DNA of 64,000 nucleotides from CAZHTS01 sp964535315 (GTDB lineage: Bacteria; Chloroflexota; Anaerolineae; Anaerolineales; Anaerolineaceae), in contig CAZHTS010000015.1 in the NCBI GenBank assembly GCA_964535315.1, forward strand, positions 7,251 to 71,250, read 5' to 3'. Under the pieces are notes generated by a model. It did not search any database. It saw nothing but the letters and a program-made list of their open reading frames with translations, and was not told where the DNA came from. This document shows positions 50,926 to 59,778 of this stretch, piece by piece. Each line of letters opens with the position of its first letter. Position 1 is the first letter of the stretch. Both the position numbers and the translations under genes were made by a program.

Positions 50926-51508
50926 GTTGTCCGGCTCCGTCAAAAAATATCGATAAGATGCTTTCAACCGCCACCGGGCGCCGCTCGCCCTGGCGCTCCT
51001 GGCCGGGAAAGAAGAACGGATATAGCATGCCCAACAACACCCAGGTGCCCAGGTGCGCATCCATCGGGCGCAGTTCTCCATTGGCCATCCCTTCTTCCAG
51101 GATGGCGGCAATCTGGCCCACGAACACCTGCCGGTATACTTCGCCAAACCGGGCGCGGGCCGCATCGCTCAGGTGGGTGACCTCGCGCGTCGCCAGATAG
51201 ATCACCGCCCGCTGTTCGACCGGCTGCTCAAAAAACGCCTGTGTCATCGCCCGGATGCGTCCACGGGCGCTGACCTCGTTCTGGCGGCATGCCTGCACTA
51301 TGTCCCCCACCTGTGTCAGATTCTCGTTCAGAATCGCCAGAATCAGGTCTTCCTTGTCCTTAAAGTGATAGTAAAGCGCCGGTTTGGAGAGGCCGGTTGC
51401 CTCGGCAATCTCGCGCATCGACACGCCGTGATAGCCAAAACGCACGAACAAACGGGTGGCCTCCTCCAGAATTCGTTGGCGTGAAACCGCCGCTTCCGAT
51501 ACACTCAT
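50918..51508 (-). CDS. TetR-family repressor of the adjacent MFS pump
   Basis: The 196-residue regulator has an N-terminal TetR helix-turn-helix: F-G-Y-H-G-V-S-M-R-E-I-A-E then G-L-S-K-P-A-L-Y-Y-H-F-K-D-K-E. A helical ligand-binding domain follows. ATG 51508 is supported by AGGAGAAGGAC; an in-frame start at 51559 has no such site. It lies between the MFS pump and uracil-DNA glycosylase genes in one leftward unit. The perfect palindrome upstream of the pump is the probable operator, so the unit should be self-regulated. Confidence 0.92.
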   Translation of the reverse strand: MSVSEAAVSRQRILEEATRLFVRFGYHGVSMREIAEATGLSKPALYYHFKDKEDLILAILNENLTQVGDIVQACRQNEVSARGRIRAMTQAFFEQPVEQRAVIYLATREVTHLSDAARARFGEVYRQVFVGQIAAILEEGMANGELRPMDAHLGTWVLLGMLYPFFFPGQERQGERRPVAVESILSIFFDGAGQHD

Positions 51509-51611
51509 GTCCTTCTCCTGATCCATACTGCAAACATTTACCTGCCGGTGGATGCGCAAACCGGTGGGGGCGCCGCCTCACCGGTTTTGTCTGTCAACGT
51601 GCGCGCATGTA

Positions 51612-53018
51612 TTATAGCCCCAAAGAGGCCTGCGCCGGAGACGTCGCCGCCGCCATTTCTGCCTGGCGATCCTTGAGCCCCAGCCCGGCCACGACCAACA
51701 GCAAGGAGATGACGCCGATAAACAGGAAGGCATGGCTGTAGCCGCTCACCCCGCCGCCGCCCGAGGCCGCCACACCGCCGACCAGCGCCCCGGCGATCAA
51801 CTGACCGATGCTGGTCGCCAGGGTTACCACACCCTGCGCCACCGAGCGATCCTGCACCGCCGCCTCGTTGAGCATGATGTAACGAATCGGCGCCCCCAGC
51901 AAGGCCGAGAGCCCTGCCCCAATCAACACGCCGGCCACGATGAACAGGGCCAGGCTGCCGGCGAACCAGCCCAACAGGAACAACCCGCCGGAAAGTATCA
52001 GGGTGCCAGCTACGATCACCTTACGCGAGCCAACCCGATCCAGCAGCCGTCCCGCCAGCGGCGAACCGATGCCCATCGCCAGCACCACCGGCATGAGCAG
52101 ATAACTGGCCGAAGATTGGGTCACACCGCTGTGCGCCAGCGCCCCCACCGCCAGCGCCGGCAAAAACACCAGCCCCGACTCGCCCAGGCCGGCCCCGGCC
52201 GAAAGCAGGTAAGCCAGCGTCATCTGGCGCGAGCGGAACAGATCCAGCCGCACCAGTGGATTGGCCGCCCGGCGCTCGATGCGCACGAAGACAAACACCA
52301 GCGCCGCCGTCGCCAGCAGGAACGGCCAGACCTGCAACGAAAGCAGGCTGGCGCCCAACTGGCTGCTGTCGATGCGGTTGATGCCATAGGCCAACGAAGC
52401 CAACAGCGCCGCCAGAACGAGCATGCCGCGCCAATCAAAGGCGGTGGAGCGATCGCTGCCCGTATCCGGCAGCAGGCGCAGGCTCATGAGGATCACCGCC
52501 AGGGCCACCGGCAGATTGATCAGGAACAGCCAGTGCCAGCTGGTCAGGCTGAGCAGCACCCCGCCCAGGATGGGGCCGATGATAAACGCCAGTCCAAATA
52601 CTGCCCCGATCAGCCCCAGCGCCCCGCCGCGTTTCTCGGGCGGGAAGGTGTCGCCGATCACCGCGCTGGCTACCGGGAAGATACCGCCGGCGCCAAAGCC
52701 CTGGATCGCCCGCCCGGCCAGAAAGCCGCCAAACGTAGGGCTGAACGCCACCACCAGCGAGCCCAACGCAAACAGGGCCACATCGGCCACATACACCCGC
52801 CGGCGCCCAAACTGGTCGGACAGCTTGGCCATCAGCGGCGTGCCGATCAAATTAAAGAGGACGTAAATACTGAAAATCCAGGCGCTGCTGCGCTCGTCCA
52901 CGCCAAACGAATTTTGGATGGGGGCGAGCGCCGGGCCGACGATGGCGATATCCAAAGCGCCCATCAGGACGCCTAAAAACAAGACCAGTAGAATTGAGTT
53001 TCGTGTTCGTGTTTCCAT
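51612..53018 (-). CDS. MFS drug/solute exporter (DHA2-like)
   Basis: The 468-residue protein has 12-14 transmembrane helices. The first is followed by A-L-D-I-A-I-V-G-P-A-L (a DHA-type motif D1), the loop 2-3 motif is K-L-S-D-Q-F-G-R-R-R, and motif C is G-A-V-F-G-L-A-F-I-I-G-P-I-L-G-G. These are features of proton-driven multidrug exporters of the EmrB/QacA group. It leads the operon, 22 bases after a 30-bp palindrome that overlaps the predicted transcription start. The substrate is probably the TetR inducer. Confidence 0.93.
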   Translation of the reverse strand: METRTRNSILLVLFLGVLMGALDIAIVGPALAPIQNSFGVDERSSAWIFSIYVLFNLIGTPLMAKLSDQFGRRRVYVADVALFALGSLVVAFSPTFGGFLAGRAIQGFGAGGIFPVASAVIGDTFPPEKRGGALGLIGAVFGLAFIIGPILGGVLLSLTSWHWLFLINLPVALAVILMSLRLLPDTGSDRSTAFDWRGMLVLAALLASLAYGINRIDSSQLGASLLSLQVWPFLLATAALVFVFVRIERRAANPLVRLDLFRSRQMTLAYLLSAGAGLGESGLVFLPALAVGALAHSGVTQSSASYLLMPVVLAMGIGSPLAGRLLDRVGSRKVIVAGTLILSGGLFLLGWFAGSLALFIVAGVLIGAGLSALLGAPIRYIMLNEAAVQDRSVAQGVVTLATSIGQLIAGALVGGVAASGGGGVSGYSHAFLFIGVISLLLVVAGLGLKDRQAEMAAATSPAQASLGL

Positions 53019-53040
53019 TTTTGCTACCTCCGGTATTTTT

Positions 53041-53070
53041 GTGTACTTACCGACCGGTCGGTAAGTACAC
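53041..53070. promoter_or_regulatory. 30-bp perfect palindrome, TetR operator
   Basis: Half-site GTGTACTTACCGACC (53041-53055) is followed directly by its exact reverse complement. The core TTACCGACC/GGTCGGTAA is a form seen at many TetR-family operators. It covers the predicted transcription start of the MFS operon, so bound repressor would block initiation. Confidence 0.92.
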
Positions 53071-53074
53071 AGAT

Positions 53075-53103
53075 AGTGTACATGAAACTCGCCGCCCTGT
53101 CAA
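53075..53103 (-). promoter_or_regulatory. Promoter of the MFS-TetR-UDG operon
   Basis: On the minus strand TTGACA (53098-53103), a 17-base spacer and TACACT (53075-53080) give a near-consensus promoter. The expected start near 53068 falls inside the palindromic operator. Confidence 0.85.
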
Positions 53104-53145
53104 GCGACCGGCGGCGAATTAAGAAAACGTTTATAGATCGCCAGG

Positions 53146-54174
53146 TTACACGATGAACATGGCGTCGCCAAACGAGAAAAAGCGATACTCGAGCGCCACC
53201 GCCTGGCGATAGGCCGCCAGCACGCGCGCGCGGCCGGCAAAGGCGCTCACCAGCATCAACAGCGTCGAGCGCGGCAGGTGAAAATTGGTGATCATCGCAT
53301 CCACCGCCCGGAAGGTATATCCCGGCAGGATGAACAACGCCGTGGCCCCCGCAAACGGCGCCACCGCATCGCCCGGCGCGGCAAGACGCGCCGCGCTTTC
53401 CAGGGTGCGCACGCTGGTGGTGCCCACCGCCACAATCCGCCCCCCGGCCCGGCGCGTGGCGTTGATCTGCGCCGCCGCTTCCGCCGTCACCTCACACCAC
53501 TCGGTGTGAATCTGATGCTGGTCGGCCTCGTCCTCCGTCACCGGGGCAAACGTGTCCAGGCCCACGTGCAGCGTCACCTGGGCAAAACCCACCCCGGCCC
53601 GGCGCAGGTGGGCGATCAACTCTGGGCTGAAGTGCAGCCCGGCGGTGGGCGCCGCCGCCGAACCCGGCTGGCTGGCGTACACCGTCTGGTAGCGCTCCGG
53701 GTCATCCAGGCGGGTGTGAATATAGGGCGGCAGCGGCATCTGACCGGCCTGCTGCAAATAGGGTTCCACCGGCTCGTCGAAACGCACCAACCGCCGCGCC
53801 CCTTCCAATATCGCCGTCACCTCGGCCAGCGGGCCGTTGGCCACCTGCAAACGCGCCCCCACCCGCACCTTCTTGCCCCCCACCAGCGCTTCCCAGGTGC
53901 AGGCCGAATCCTCGTCGCAGCGCCGCAGCAGCAGCAGTTCCACCCGCCCACCGCTGGGCTTGCTGGCGTACAGGCGCGCCGGGATCACCCGCGTCTGGTT
54001 CACCACCAGCAAATCGCCGGGGCGCAGATAGGTCCCCACCTGCCAGAAGGTGGTGTGTTCCAGTTCGTCCCGGCTGCGATCCAACACCAGCAAACGCGAG
54101 GCATGCCGTGGCTCCACCGGCGTTTGCGCAATCCGTTCCGGCGGCAATTCGTAATCAAAATCGTCTGTTCTCAA
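53146..54174 (-). CDS. queA: tRNA preQ1(34) S-adenosylmethionine ribosyltransferase-isomerase
   Basis: The 342-residue enzyme has the QueA signatures near the N-terminus (F-D-Y-E-L-P-x-E-R-I-A-Q), P-G-D-L-L-V-V-N-Q-T-R-V-I-P-A-R, T-A-G-L-H-F and N-F-H-L-P-R-S-T-L-L-M-L-V-S-A. It makes epoxyqueuosine in tRNA wobble positions using the ribose of SAM. It is 14 bases downstream of ruvB in the same direction, an arrangement (ruvB-queA) common in bacteria. Confidence 0.97.
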   Translation of the reverse strand: MRTDDFDYELPPERIAQTPVEPRHASRLLVLDRSRDELEHTTFWQVGTYLRPGDLLVVNQTRVIPARLYASKPSGGRVELLLLRRCDEDSACTWEALVGGKKVRVGARLQVANGPLAEVTAILEGARRLVRFDEPVEPYLQQAGQMPLPPYIHTRLDDPERYQTVYASQPGSAAAPTAGLHFSPELIAHLRRAGVGFAQVTLHVGLDTFAPVTEDEADQHQIHTEWCEVTAEAAAQINATRRAGGRIVAVGTTSVRTLESAARLAAPGDAVAPFAGATALFILPGYTFRAVDAMITNFHLPRSTLLMLVSAFAGRARVLAAYRQAVALEYRFFSFGDAMFIV

Positions 54175-54188
54175 AGCACCTGCTCTCT

Positions 54189-55214
54189 TTAAAACAGGCG
54201 GGGCTGCTGCGGATCGACGTACGGCACGTCCAGGTGTTCGTAGGCCAGGCGCGTCGCCACCCGCCCCTGCGGGGTGCGATCTAAAAAGCCAAGCTGTAGC
54301 AAATACGGCTCCACCACGTCCATAATCGTATCCGGCTCTTCGCTGATCGAGGCTGCAATCGTGCTCAGCCCCACCGGCCCGCCGTTATATTTCTCAATCA
54401 CCGTACGCAGCACGCGCCGGTCGACCTCATCCAGTCCCAGCGCATCGACGTTCAACAGGTTCAAGGCCTCGGACGCCACCAGTTGTGAGATGACGCCGTC
54501 TGCCCGCACCTGGGCGTAATCGCGCACCCGGCGCAGCAGGCGCAGCGCCACGCGCGGCGTGCCGCGCGCCCGGCGTGCAATTTCTTCCACCCCTGCACCG
54601 TCGGCCGGCACCCCCAAAAGCCCTGCCGCCCGGCGCACGATCTCCTGCATGGCGCTCAGTTCGTAATAATCCAGGCGATACACCGCCCCAAAGCGCGCCC
54701 GCAGCGGGGCGCTGACCAGCGCCAGGCGCGTGGTGGCCCCCACCACGGTAAAGCGCGGCAGCTTGAGGCGGATCGAGCGCGCCGACGGCCCCTTGCCGAT
54801 GATGATATCCAGGGCAAAGTCCTCCATCGCCGGGTAGAGCACCTCTTCCACCGCCCGCCCCAAACGATGAATTTCATCGATGAACAGGATATCGCCGGCG
54901 CGCAGGTTGGTCAGGATTGCCGCCAGATCGCCGGCGCGTTCCACCGCCGGGCCGGCGGTAATCTTGATGTTGACGCCCATCTCGTTGGCCAGTACGTGCG
55001 CCAGGGTGGTCTTGCCCAGCCCCGGCGGACCGTAAAACAGGACGTGATCCATCGGCTCGCTGCGCTGGCGCGCCGCCGCAATCAGGATACCCAGGTTCTC
55101 GCGCACCTGGTCCTGCCCGATGATCTCGGTCAGGCGGCGCGGGCGCATGGCCTGATCCAGGCGATCATCCGGCCGGGCTTCCGGTGCAACCAGGCGATCT
55201 TCAGCTTCTGTCAT
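54189..55214 (-). CDS. ruvB: Holliday junction branch migration helicase RuvB
   Basis: This 341-residue AAA+ protein has Walker A G-P-P-G-L-G-K-T-T, Walker B F-I-D-E-I-H-R-L, sensor G-A-T-T-R-L and a C-terminal winged helix with T-P-Q-G-R-V. It forms hexameric motors with RuvA at Holliday junctions. A minus-strand TATAAT (55222-55227) ends seven bases before the ATG with no Shine-Dalgarno, pointing to a leaderless mRNA. The upp promoter lies immediately upstream in the other direction. Confidence 0.97.
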   Translation of the reverse strand: MTEAEDRLVAPEARPDDRLDQAMRPRRLTEIIGQDQVRENLGILIAAARQRSEPMDHVLFYGPPGLGKTTLAHVLANEMGVNIKITAGPAVERAGDLAAILTNLRAGDILFIDEIHRLGRAVEEVLYPAMEDFALDIIIGKGPSARSIRLKLPRFTVVGATTRLALVSAPLRARFGAVYRLDYYELSAMQEIVRRAAGLLGVPADGAGVEEIARRARGTPRVALRLLRRVRDYAQVRADGVISQLVASEALNLLNVDALGLDEVDRRVLRTVIEKYNGGPVGLSTIAASISEEPDTIMDVVEPYLLQLGFLDRTPQGRVATRLAYEHLDVPYVDPQQPRLF

Positions 55215-55221
55215 AGGCTTG

Positions 55222-55252
55222 ATTATACCAAAAGAAGCAGACGGGGTATAAT
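55222..55252. promoter_or_regulatory. Divergent -10 boxes for ruvB and upp
   Basis: TATAAT occurs on the minus strand at 55222-55227 (ruvB) and on the plus strand at 55247-55252 (upp). The -35 regions would overlap the opposite promoter, and neither has a good hexamer. Competition between the two is possible. Confidence 0.6.
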
Positions 55253-55283
55253 ACGGGCACTATTCTTGCCCAGGAGTAATCCA

Positions 55284-55910
55284 ATGTCTAATGTTCACGT
55301 TTCGCCCCACCCACTGGTGGCGCACAAGCTGGCGCGCCTGCGGAATATCAAAACCGAACCCAAAAAGTTCCGCGAACTGGTGCGCGAGATCGCCGGGCTG
55401 CTGGCCTACGAAGCCACCGCCGACCTGGCTACCCTGCCGGTAGAAATCACCACCCCGGTCGACGTCGCCCACGGGCACGAATTGCAGGAAAAGATCGGGC
55501 TGGTGCCCATCCTGCGCGCCGGACTGGGCATGGTTGAAGGCATCTGGGAGTTAATGCCCACCGCTGAAGTCTGGCACATCGGCCTTTACCGCGACGAGAA
55601 GACGCTCAAGCCGGTGCAGTATTACAACAAACTGCCGGTTGCCCCGCGCGTCGCCGTGTGCCTGATCCTCGATCCCATGCTGGCTACCGGCGGCTCGGCT
55701 GTCGCCACGGTGGACATCCTCAAACATTGGGGCGTCAACAAGATCAAGTTCGTCGGCCTGATCGGCGCGCCCGAAGGCATCGCCCATCTGCAAGAACACC
55801 ACCCCGATGTGCCCATCCATCTCGCTGCCGTTGACGATCACCTCAACGAACGCGGCTACATCGTCCCCGGTCTCGGCGACGCCGGCGACCGGCAGTTCGG
55901 CACGGGCTGA
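55284..55910 (+). CDS. upp: Uracil phosphoribosyltransferase
   Basis: The 208-residue enzyme has the UPRT pattern: H-P-L-V-A-H-K-L at the N-terminus, V-P-I-L-R-A-G-L-G-M, the PRPP loop L-D-P-M-L-A-T-G-G-S-A and the C-terminal uracil pocket Y-I-V-P-G-L-G-D-A-G-D-R-x-F-G-T. It makes UMP from uracil and PRPP in pyrimidine salvage. CAGGAG lies before the ATG at 55284. It is a single-gene unit that converges with moaA. Confidence 0.97.
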   Translation: MSNVHVSPHPLVAHKLARLRNIKTEPKKFRELVREIAGLLAYEATADLATLPVEITTPVDVAHGHELQEKIGLVPILRAGLGMVEGIWELMPTAEVWHIGLYRDEKTLKPVQYYNKLPVAPRVAVCLILDPMLATGGSAVATVDILKHWGVNKIKFVGLIGAPEGIAHLQEHHPDVPIHLAAVDDHLNERGYIVPGLGDAGDRQFGTG

Positions 55911-55972
55911 TCCGCCCGGCCCCAGCAGGCAATACCCGCCGCATCCGGGCTCCTTCCCCCGGCTGCGTCTCA

Positions 55973-56047
55973 ATGGTTAACGGGCCACACGGCGTGGCGC
56001 ATTTAACCATTCCCCGGGTGACCGGTATACAGACTGCTTCCGGTCAC
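55973..56047. terminator. Two hairpins between convergent upp and moaA
   Basis: ATGGTTAA (55973-55980) pairs with TTAACCAT (56003-56010) around an inner GCCAC/GTGGC stem. A second pair, GTGACCGG (56018-56025) with CCGGTCAC (56040-56047), follows. There is no long T tract, so termination is possible but not certain. Confidence 0.4.
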
Positions 56048-56067
56048 ACTTCGCCGTTGTTTTTTAA

Positions 56068-57054
56068 CTATCCACCAATTTGCTGCATACAGCGGCTCAT
56101 CGCCCGCACGACATGCGATAGTTCGTGTCCCATCGGCTTGGCCTCCACCGCCGCCTGTAAGAGCGGCAGAATCGGCTGGCCGGCCCGCAGCGCTGCCAAC
56201 ACCGGTATCTCCACATCGCTTAACAAACACGGTCGCAAATTGCCGTCTGCGGTCAACCGCAGGCGGTTGCACTCACCGCAGAAGGCATCGCCCAACGGCG
56301 AAATAAACCCGACCGTTCCCAAACCACCCCTCAGGCGATACTCCTGGGCCGGCCCACTGCCCACCCCGCTGTGCGCGCGCTCCAGGCCCAACACCTCCAG
56401 CCGTTCCAGCATTTCCTGGATCGAGACGTACATCTGCGCCGGATCGGGGAAACCCGGTCCCCAGGCCTGCTGGTTGTTAACCGGCATCAGTTCGATGAAA
56501 CGCACATGCCAGGGGTGCGTCAGGCTCAGGCTTGCCATATCCAATAGTTCATCGTCGTTCACCCCGCGCAGCACCACCATGTTGAGCTTGATGGGCGTCA
56601 GACCGTGCGCCTCGGCGGCCAGGATGCCGCGCCAGGAACGCTCAAAAGCGCCGCCGCGCGAGATACGCGCGAACTTTTCGCTGTTCAGCGTGTCCAGGCT
56701 GACGTTCACCCGCCGCAGCCCGGCCTGCGCCAGCGGCCCGGCCAATTCCTCCAACAGGATGGCGTTGGTCGTCAGACTGATATCTTCAATCCCCGGAATG
56801 GCGGCGATCATACGCACCAGATCGGGCAAATCCTTGCGCACCAACGGCTCGCCGCCGGTCAGGCGCACCTCACGGATTCCCTGCGTCGCCGCCACCCGTA
56901 CAATGGCGGCAATTTCTTCATAGCGGATGATCTCCTGGTGTGTGTGCCGCGCCACACCCTCGGCCGGCATACAATACACGCAGCGAAAATTGCACCTGTC
57001 TGTGACTGAGACACGCAAATAAGTCATCTGGCGTCCATAACGATCGATCAGCAT
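56068..57054 (-). CDS. moaA: GTP 3',8-cyclase MoaA (molybdenum cofactor synthesis)
   Basis: The 328-residue radical-SAM enzyme has C-N-F-R-C-V-Y-C for the N-terminal 4Fe-4S cluster, L-T-G-G-E-P, a C-terminal cluster motif in C-G-E-C-N-R-L-R-L-T and D-G-N-L-R-P-C-L, and ends in the conserved G-G. It converts GTP to 3',8-cyclo-GTP as the first step of Moco synthesis. ATG 57054 follows AGGAGG. No moaC, moaD or moaE gene is adjacent. A long structured leader precedes it. Confidence 0.97.
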   Translation of the reverse strand: MLIDRYGRQMTYLRVSVTDRCNFRCVYCMPAEGVARHTHQEIIRYEEIAAIVRVAATQGIREVRLTGGEPLVRKDLPDLVRMIAAIPGIEDISLTTNAILLEELAGPLAQAGLRRVNVSLDTLNSEKFARISRGGAFERSWRGILAAEAHGLTPIKLNMVVLRGVNDDELLDMASLSLTHPWHVRFIELMPVNNQQAWGPGFPDPAQMYVSIQEMLERLEVLGLERAHSGVGSGPAQEYRLRGGLGTVGFISPLGDAFCGECNRLRLTADGNLRPCLLSDVEIPVLAALRAGQPILPLLQAAVEAKPMGHELSHVVRAMSRCMQQIGG

Positions 57055-57201
57055 GCCGCCTCCTAAGGGGTACGATCCAATGATAAGACCACAGTAAATC
57101 GTGGTTGCCCTGTTCTGCCCACCTCCAGCCCTGCCCCTTTGAGGGGTGGAACTGGAGGTGGAATGGCAATCACCTGGATGTGCAGACTTACCGAAATTGT
57201 A
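57055..57201 (-). promoter_or_regulatory. Structured leader upstream of moaA
   Basis: A minus-strand TACAAT (57196-57201) gives a probable start near 57189 and a leader of about 130 nt. It can form a 10-bp perfect stem (57119-57128 with 57152-57161) enclosing a CCCCT/AGGGG hairpin (57134-57146), and nearer the gene an ACCAC/GTGGT hairpin (57088-57105). moa genes of some bacteria carry a Moco-responsive RNA motif. This leader may be comparable, but no specific aptamer signature can be confirmed by eye. Confidence 0.4.
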
Positions 57202-57274
57202 CCATGATTGGCATATTTGTTTTCGCCCCAGGCAACGCAAAACTACGGGTATAATTGGCCGCGGAGGAACCGGC

Positions 57275-59323
57275 ATGAAACGTCAACTACCTTCCTGGAG
57301 CGTGCCGCTGGCGTTGCTGGCGCTGTGCATCCTCGCCTACGGTCTGCTGATCACCCGCCTGGGGTTTTACTGGGACGACTGGTCGCCCGTCCTGGTCGAA
57401 CGTCTCTACGGCGCCAACGGCTTCTGGAAATTCTACGCCTTCGACCGCCCATCCTCGGCCTGGACTTACTGGCTGATCGCCCCCATCCTGGACGGCCGCC
57501 CGCTCAACTGGCAGCTCTTCACCCTCAGCCTGCGCTGGTTGACCGCCACCGCCCTGTGGTGGACCCTGAGCGGGCTGTGGCCACAGGCCCGCCGCCAGGC
57601 GGCCTGGGCGGCGCTGCTCTTTGCCGTTTACCCGGTCTTCACCCAGCAGTCCATCTCGGTCACCTATCACCAGTTGTGGATGGAATACGTCTTCTTCTTC
57701 GTCTCGCTGGGCGCCATGCTTCAGGCGCTGCGCCAGCCGCGGCGCTTCTGGCCCTTCACCCTGCTGGCGCTGGCTGCCTTTGCCCTCAACCTGTCCATCT
57801 CCGAGTACTTCCTCGGCGTAGAAATGCTCCGCCCGCTGATGATCTGGTTCGTGCTGCCCGCCGTTCTTCCCTGGCGCAAACGCCTGCTCGCCACGCTGCG
57901 CCACTGGCTGGCCTACCTGCTGCCGCTGACCGGCTACGTGGTCTGGCGCCTGGCCTTCGCCGACCTGACCGGCGGCGACCCCAACAAGCCCTATCTGCTC
58001 TACCAGTTGACCCAGACGCCGCTGAGCGCCCTGCGCGAGTTGCTCCAAATCGCCCTGCAAGACCTGGTGCGCATCCTCTTTTCCTCCTGGTACAGCGCCT
58101 TACAGCCTGAACTGGTCGATCTGGGACGCGCTTTCGCCATCTTCACCTGGGGGGTGGTGCTCGTCACCGCCGCCCTGGCCGCCTTCTACGCCTACCGGTT
58201 GGACGATACCAGCCCCAACGAAGCCGAGCGCCCCACCTGGCTGCGCCAGGCCGCCCTGCTCGGAGCGCTGGCCGTCCTGCTCGGCCCCGCCCCGGCCTGG
58301 ATCACCGGCCGTTATATCAGCGATAACCTCTTCACCGACCGTTTTGGCGCCACCGCCATGTTTGGCGCCAGCCTGCTGATCGTCGCCGCCATTTCCTGGC
58401 TCTCACAGCGCCGCCTGCAGCAGACCCTGCTGCTCGGCCTGCTGCTCGGGCTGGCGGCCGGCGCTCATCTGCGCACCGCCAACGAGTACCAGTGGTGGTG
58501 GACGCAGCAGACCCGCTTCTTCTGGCAGCTCGCCTGGCGCGCTCCCTACATCCAGCCCAACACCGCCCTGCTCACCAAAGACGACGTCTTCCCCAAACAG
58601 GGCCGCTTTGCCACCTCGGTGGCCCTCAACCTGCTCTACCCCCAGCCGCAGGCCCCACAGTATCTGGCCTACTGGGTCTTTTCTGACCTCAAGCCGACCT
58701 TCTCCTCCGGTGAATGGCGCAAGGGTAAAAAGCTGGACGACGATTTCCGCATCTTCAAGTTTCTCGGTTACAGCCGTGACAGCCTGGTGTTGTACTACCA
58801 CCCCGAAGACGGCGCCTGTCTGTGGGTGATGGGCCCGGAAAACCGGGCGCTGCCGCAACAGATTCCGGCGGGCATCCAGCGCGGTCTGCCGCTTTCCAAC
58901 CTGGAGCGCATCGTCACCCAGGCGCCCCAGCCCGGCTACCCGCCGGCCGAAATCTTCGGACCTGAACCCAAAGACAGCTGGTGCTATTACTTTGAAAAGG
59001 CCGATCTCGCCCGCCAGTTGAAAGACTGGCCGCAGGTGCTCGCCCTGGGCGAGGAAGCCCGCAGCCAGGGCTACAGCCCCGCCAATTCCGCCTCCAACCT
59101 GCCCTATGAATGGCTGCCTTTCCTCGAAGCGTACGTCCAGACCGGCGCCTGGCCGCAGGCCGAGCAGCTCACTTTCGAGATCTCACGCGCCAAGCGCGCC
59201 AGCACCGACGACACCCTGCTGTGCCAGTACTGGTACGCCGTCGATAAGGACGCGGCGACGGCCGGCGGCGAAGAGCGCAGCGCGACGCTGAAAAACATCT
59301 ACACGACCCTGAACTGCCCCTAG
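57275..59323 (+). CDS. Polytopic membrane protein, GT-C glycosyltransferase-like
   Basis: The 682-residue protein has about eleven transmembrane helices in its first 450 residues and a hydrophilic C-terminal region of about 230 residues. The first outer loop has F-Y-W-D-D-W, an acidic motif like that of GT-C and PMT-type glycosyltransferases, and D-R-P-S-S-A follows. The C-terminal part has no recognised motif and should lie outside the membrane. The ATG is preceded by GGAGG and a TATAAT at 57250-57255. Its sugar substrate is unknown; it may be distantly related to the GT-C-like protein at 152-1687. Confidence 0.6.
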   Translation: MKRQLPSWSVPLALLALCILAYGLLITRLGFYWDDWSPVLVERLYGANGFWKFYAFDRPSSAWTYWLIAPILDGRPLNWQLFTLSLRWLTATALWWTLSGLWPQARRQAAWAALLFAVYPVFTQQSISVTYHQLWMEYVFFFVSLGAMLQALRQPRRFWPFTLLALAAFALNLSISEYFLGVEMLRPLMIWFVLPAVLPWRKRLLATLRHWLAYLLPLTGYVVWRLAFADLTGGDPNKPYLLYQLTQTPLSALRELLQIALQDLVRILFSSWYSALQPELVDLGRAFAIFTWGVVLVTAALAAFYAYRLDDTSPNEAERPTWLRQAALLGALAVLLGPAPAWITGRYISDNLFTDRFGATAMFGASLLIVAAISWLSQRRLQQTLLLGLLLGLAAGAHLRTANEYQWWWTQQTRFFWQLAWRAPYIQPNTALLTKDDVFPKQGRFATSVALNLLYPQPQAPQYLAYWVFSDLKPTFSSGEWRKGKKLDDDFRIFKFLGYSRDSLVLYYHPEDGACLWVMGPENRALPQQIPAGIQRGLPLSNLERIVTQAPQPGYPPAEIFGPEPKDSWCYYFEKADLARQLKDWPQVLALGEEARSQGYSPANSASNLPYEWLPFLEAYVQTGAWPQAEQLTFEISRAKRASTDDTLLCQYWYAVDKDAATAGGEERSATLKNIYTTLNCP

Positions 59324-59778
59324 CCCTCAAACGGCGCCCAGGGCGTCTCGATCAGGTAATCTTCCAGGTGATCCAGCCCAACCTGGCGTTCGGCGATAGT
59401 CAGGCCCAACGGCGAATGCCCCAGGCGATGCACCCGCCAGGGATCGCCGCACACCAACGCATGCCAGTCCGGCAGCTCCTCGCCGGCCAGCAGCAGACGG
59501 TAGGCGCAGGTAGGCGGCAGCCAGGTCAGGTGCGGCACGTTCTCCGGGGTCAACGTCATGCACTCGGGCACCGGCCCGTGACGGTTGGCGTAATCGCGGC
59601 AGCGGCAGGTCTCCATATCCAACAACCGGCAGGCCACCCGCGTGTAAAACACCTCGTCGCTGTCCTCGTCCTGCAGCTTATACAGGCAACACCAGCCGCA
59701 GCCGTCGCACAGCGTCTCCCATTCTTCCCGGCTCATCTCGGCCAGCGATTTGCGTTTCCAAAAAGGCAGTGTGTCCAT
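59320..59778 (-). CDS. YcgN/UPF0260 family cysteine-cluster protein
   Basis: The 152-residue protein has the YcgN signature L-C-D-G-C-G-W-C-C-L-Y-K-L near residue 25, then V-A-C-R-L-L and C-R-C-R-D-Y, W-L-P-P-T-C-A-Y-R-L. The Cys pattern suggests metal or iron-sulphur binding; the family function is not established. It is best known from Proteobacteria, so horizontal transfer is plausible. TACAAT (59786-59791, minus strand) ends seven bases before the ATG, implying a leaderless mRNA. Its end overlaps the convergent membrane protein gene by four bases. Confidence 0.9.
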   Translation of the reverse strand: MDTLPFWKRKSLAEMSREEWETLCDGCGWCCLYKLQDEDSDEVFYTRVACRLLDMETCRCRDYANRHGPVPECMTLTPENVPHLTWLPPTCAYRLLLAGEELPDWHALVCGDPWRVHRLGHSPLGLTIAERQVGLDHLEDYLIETPWAPFEG

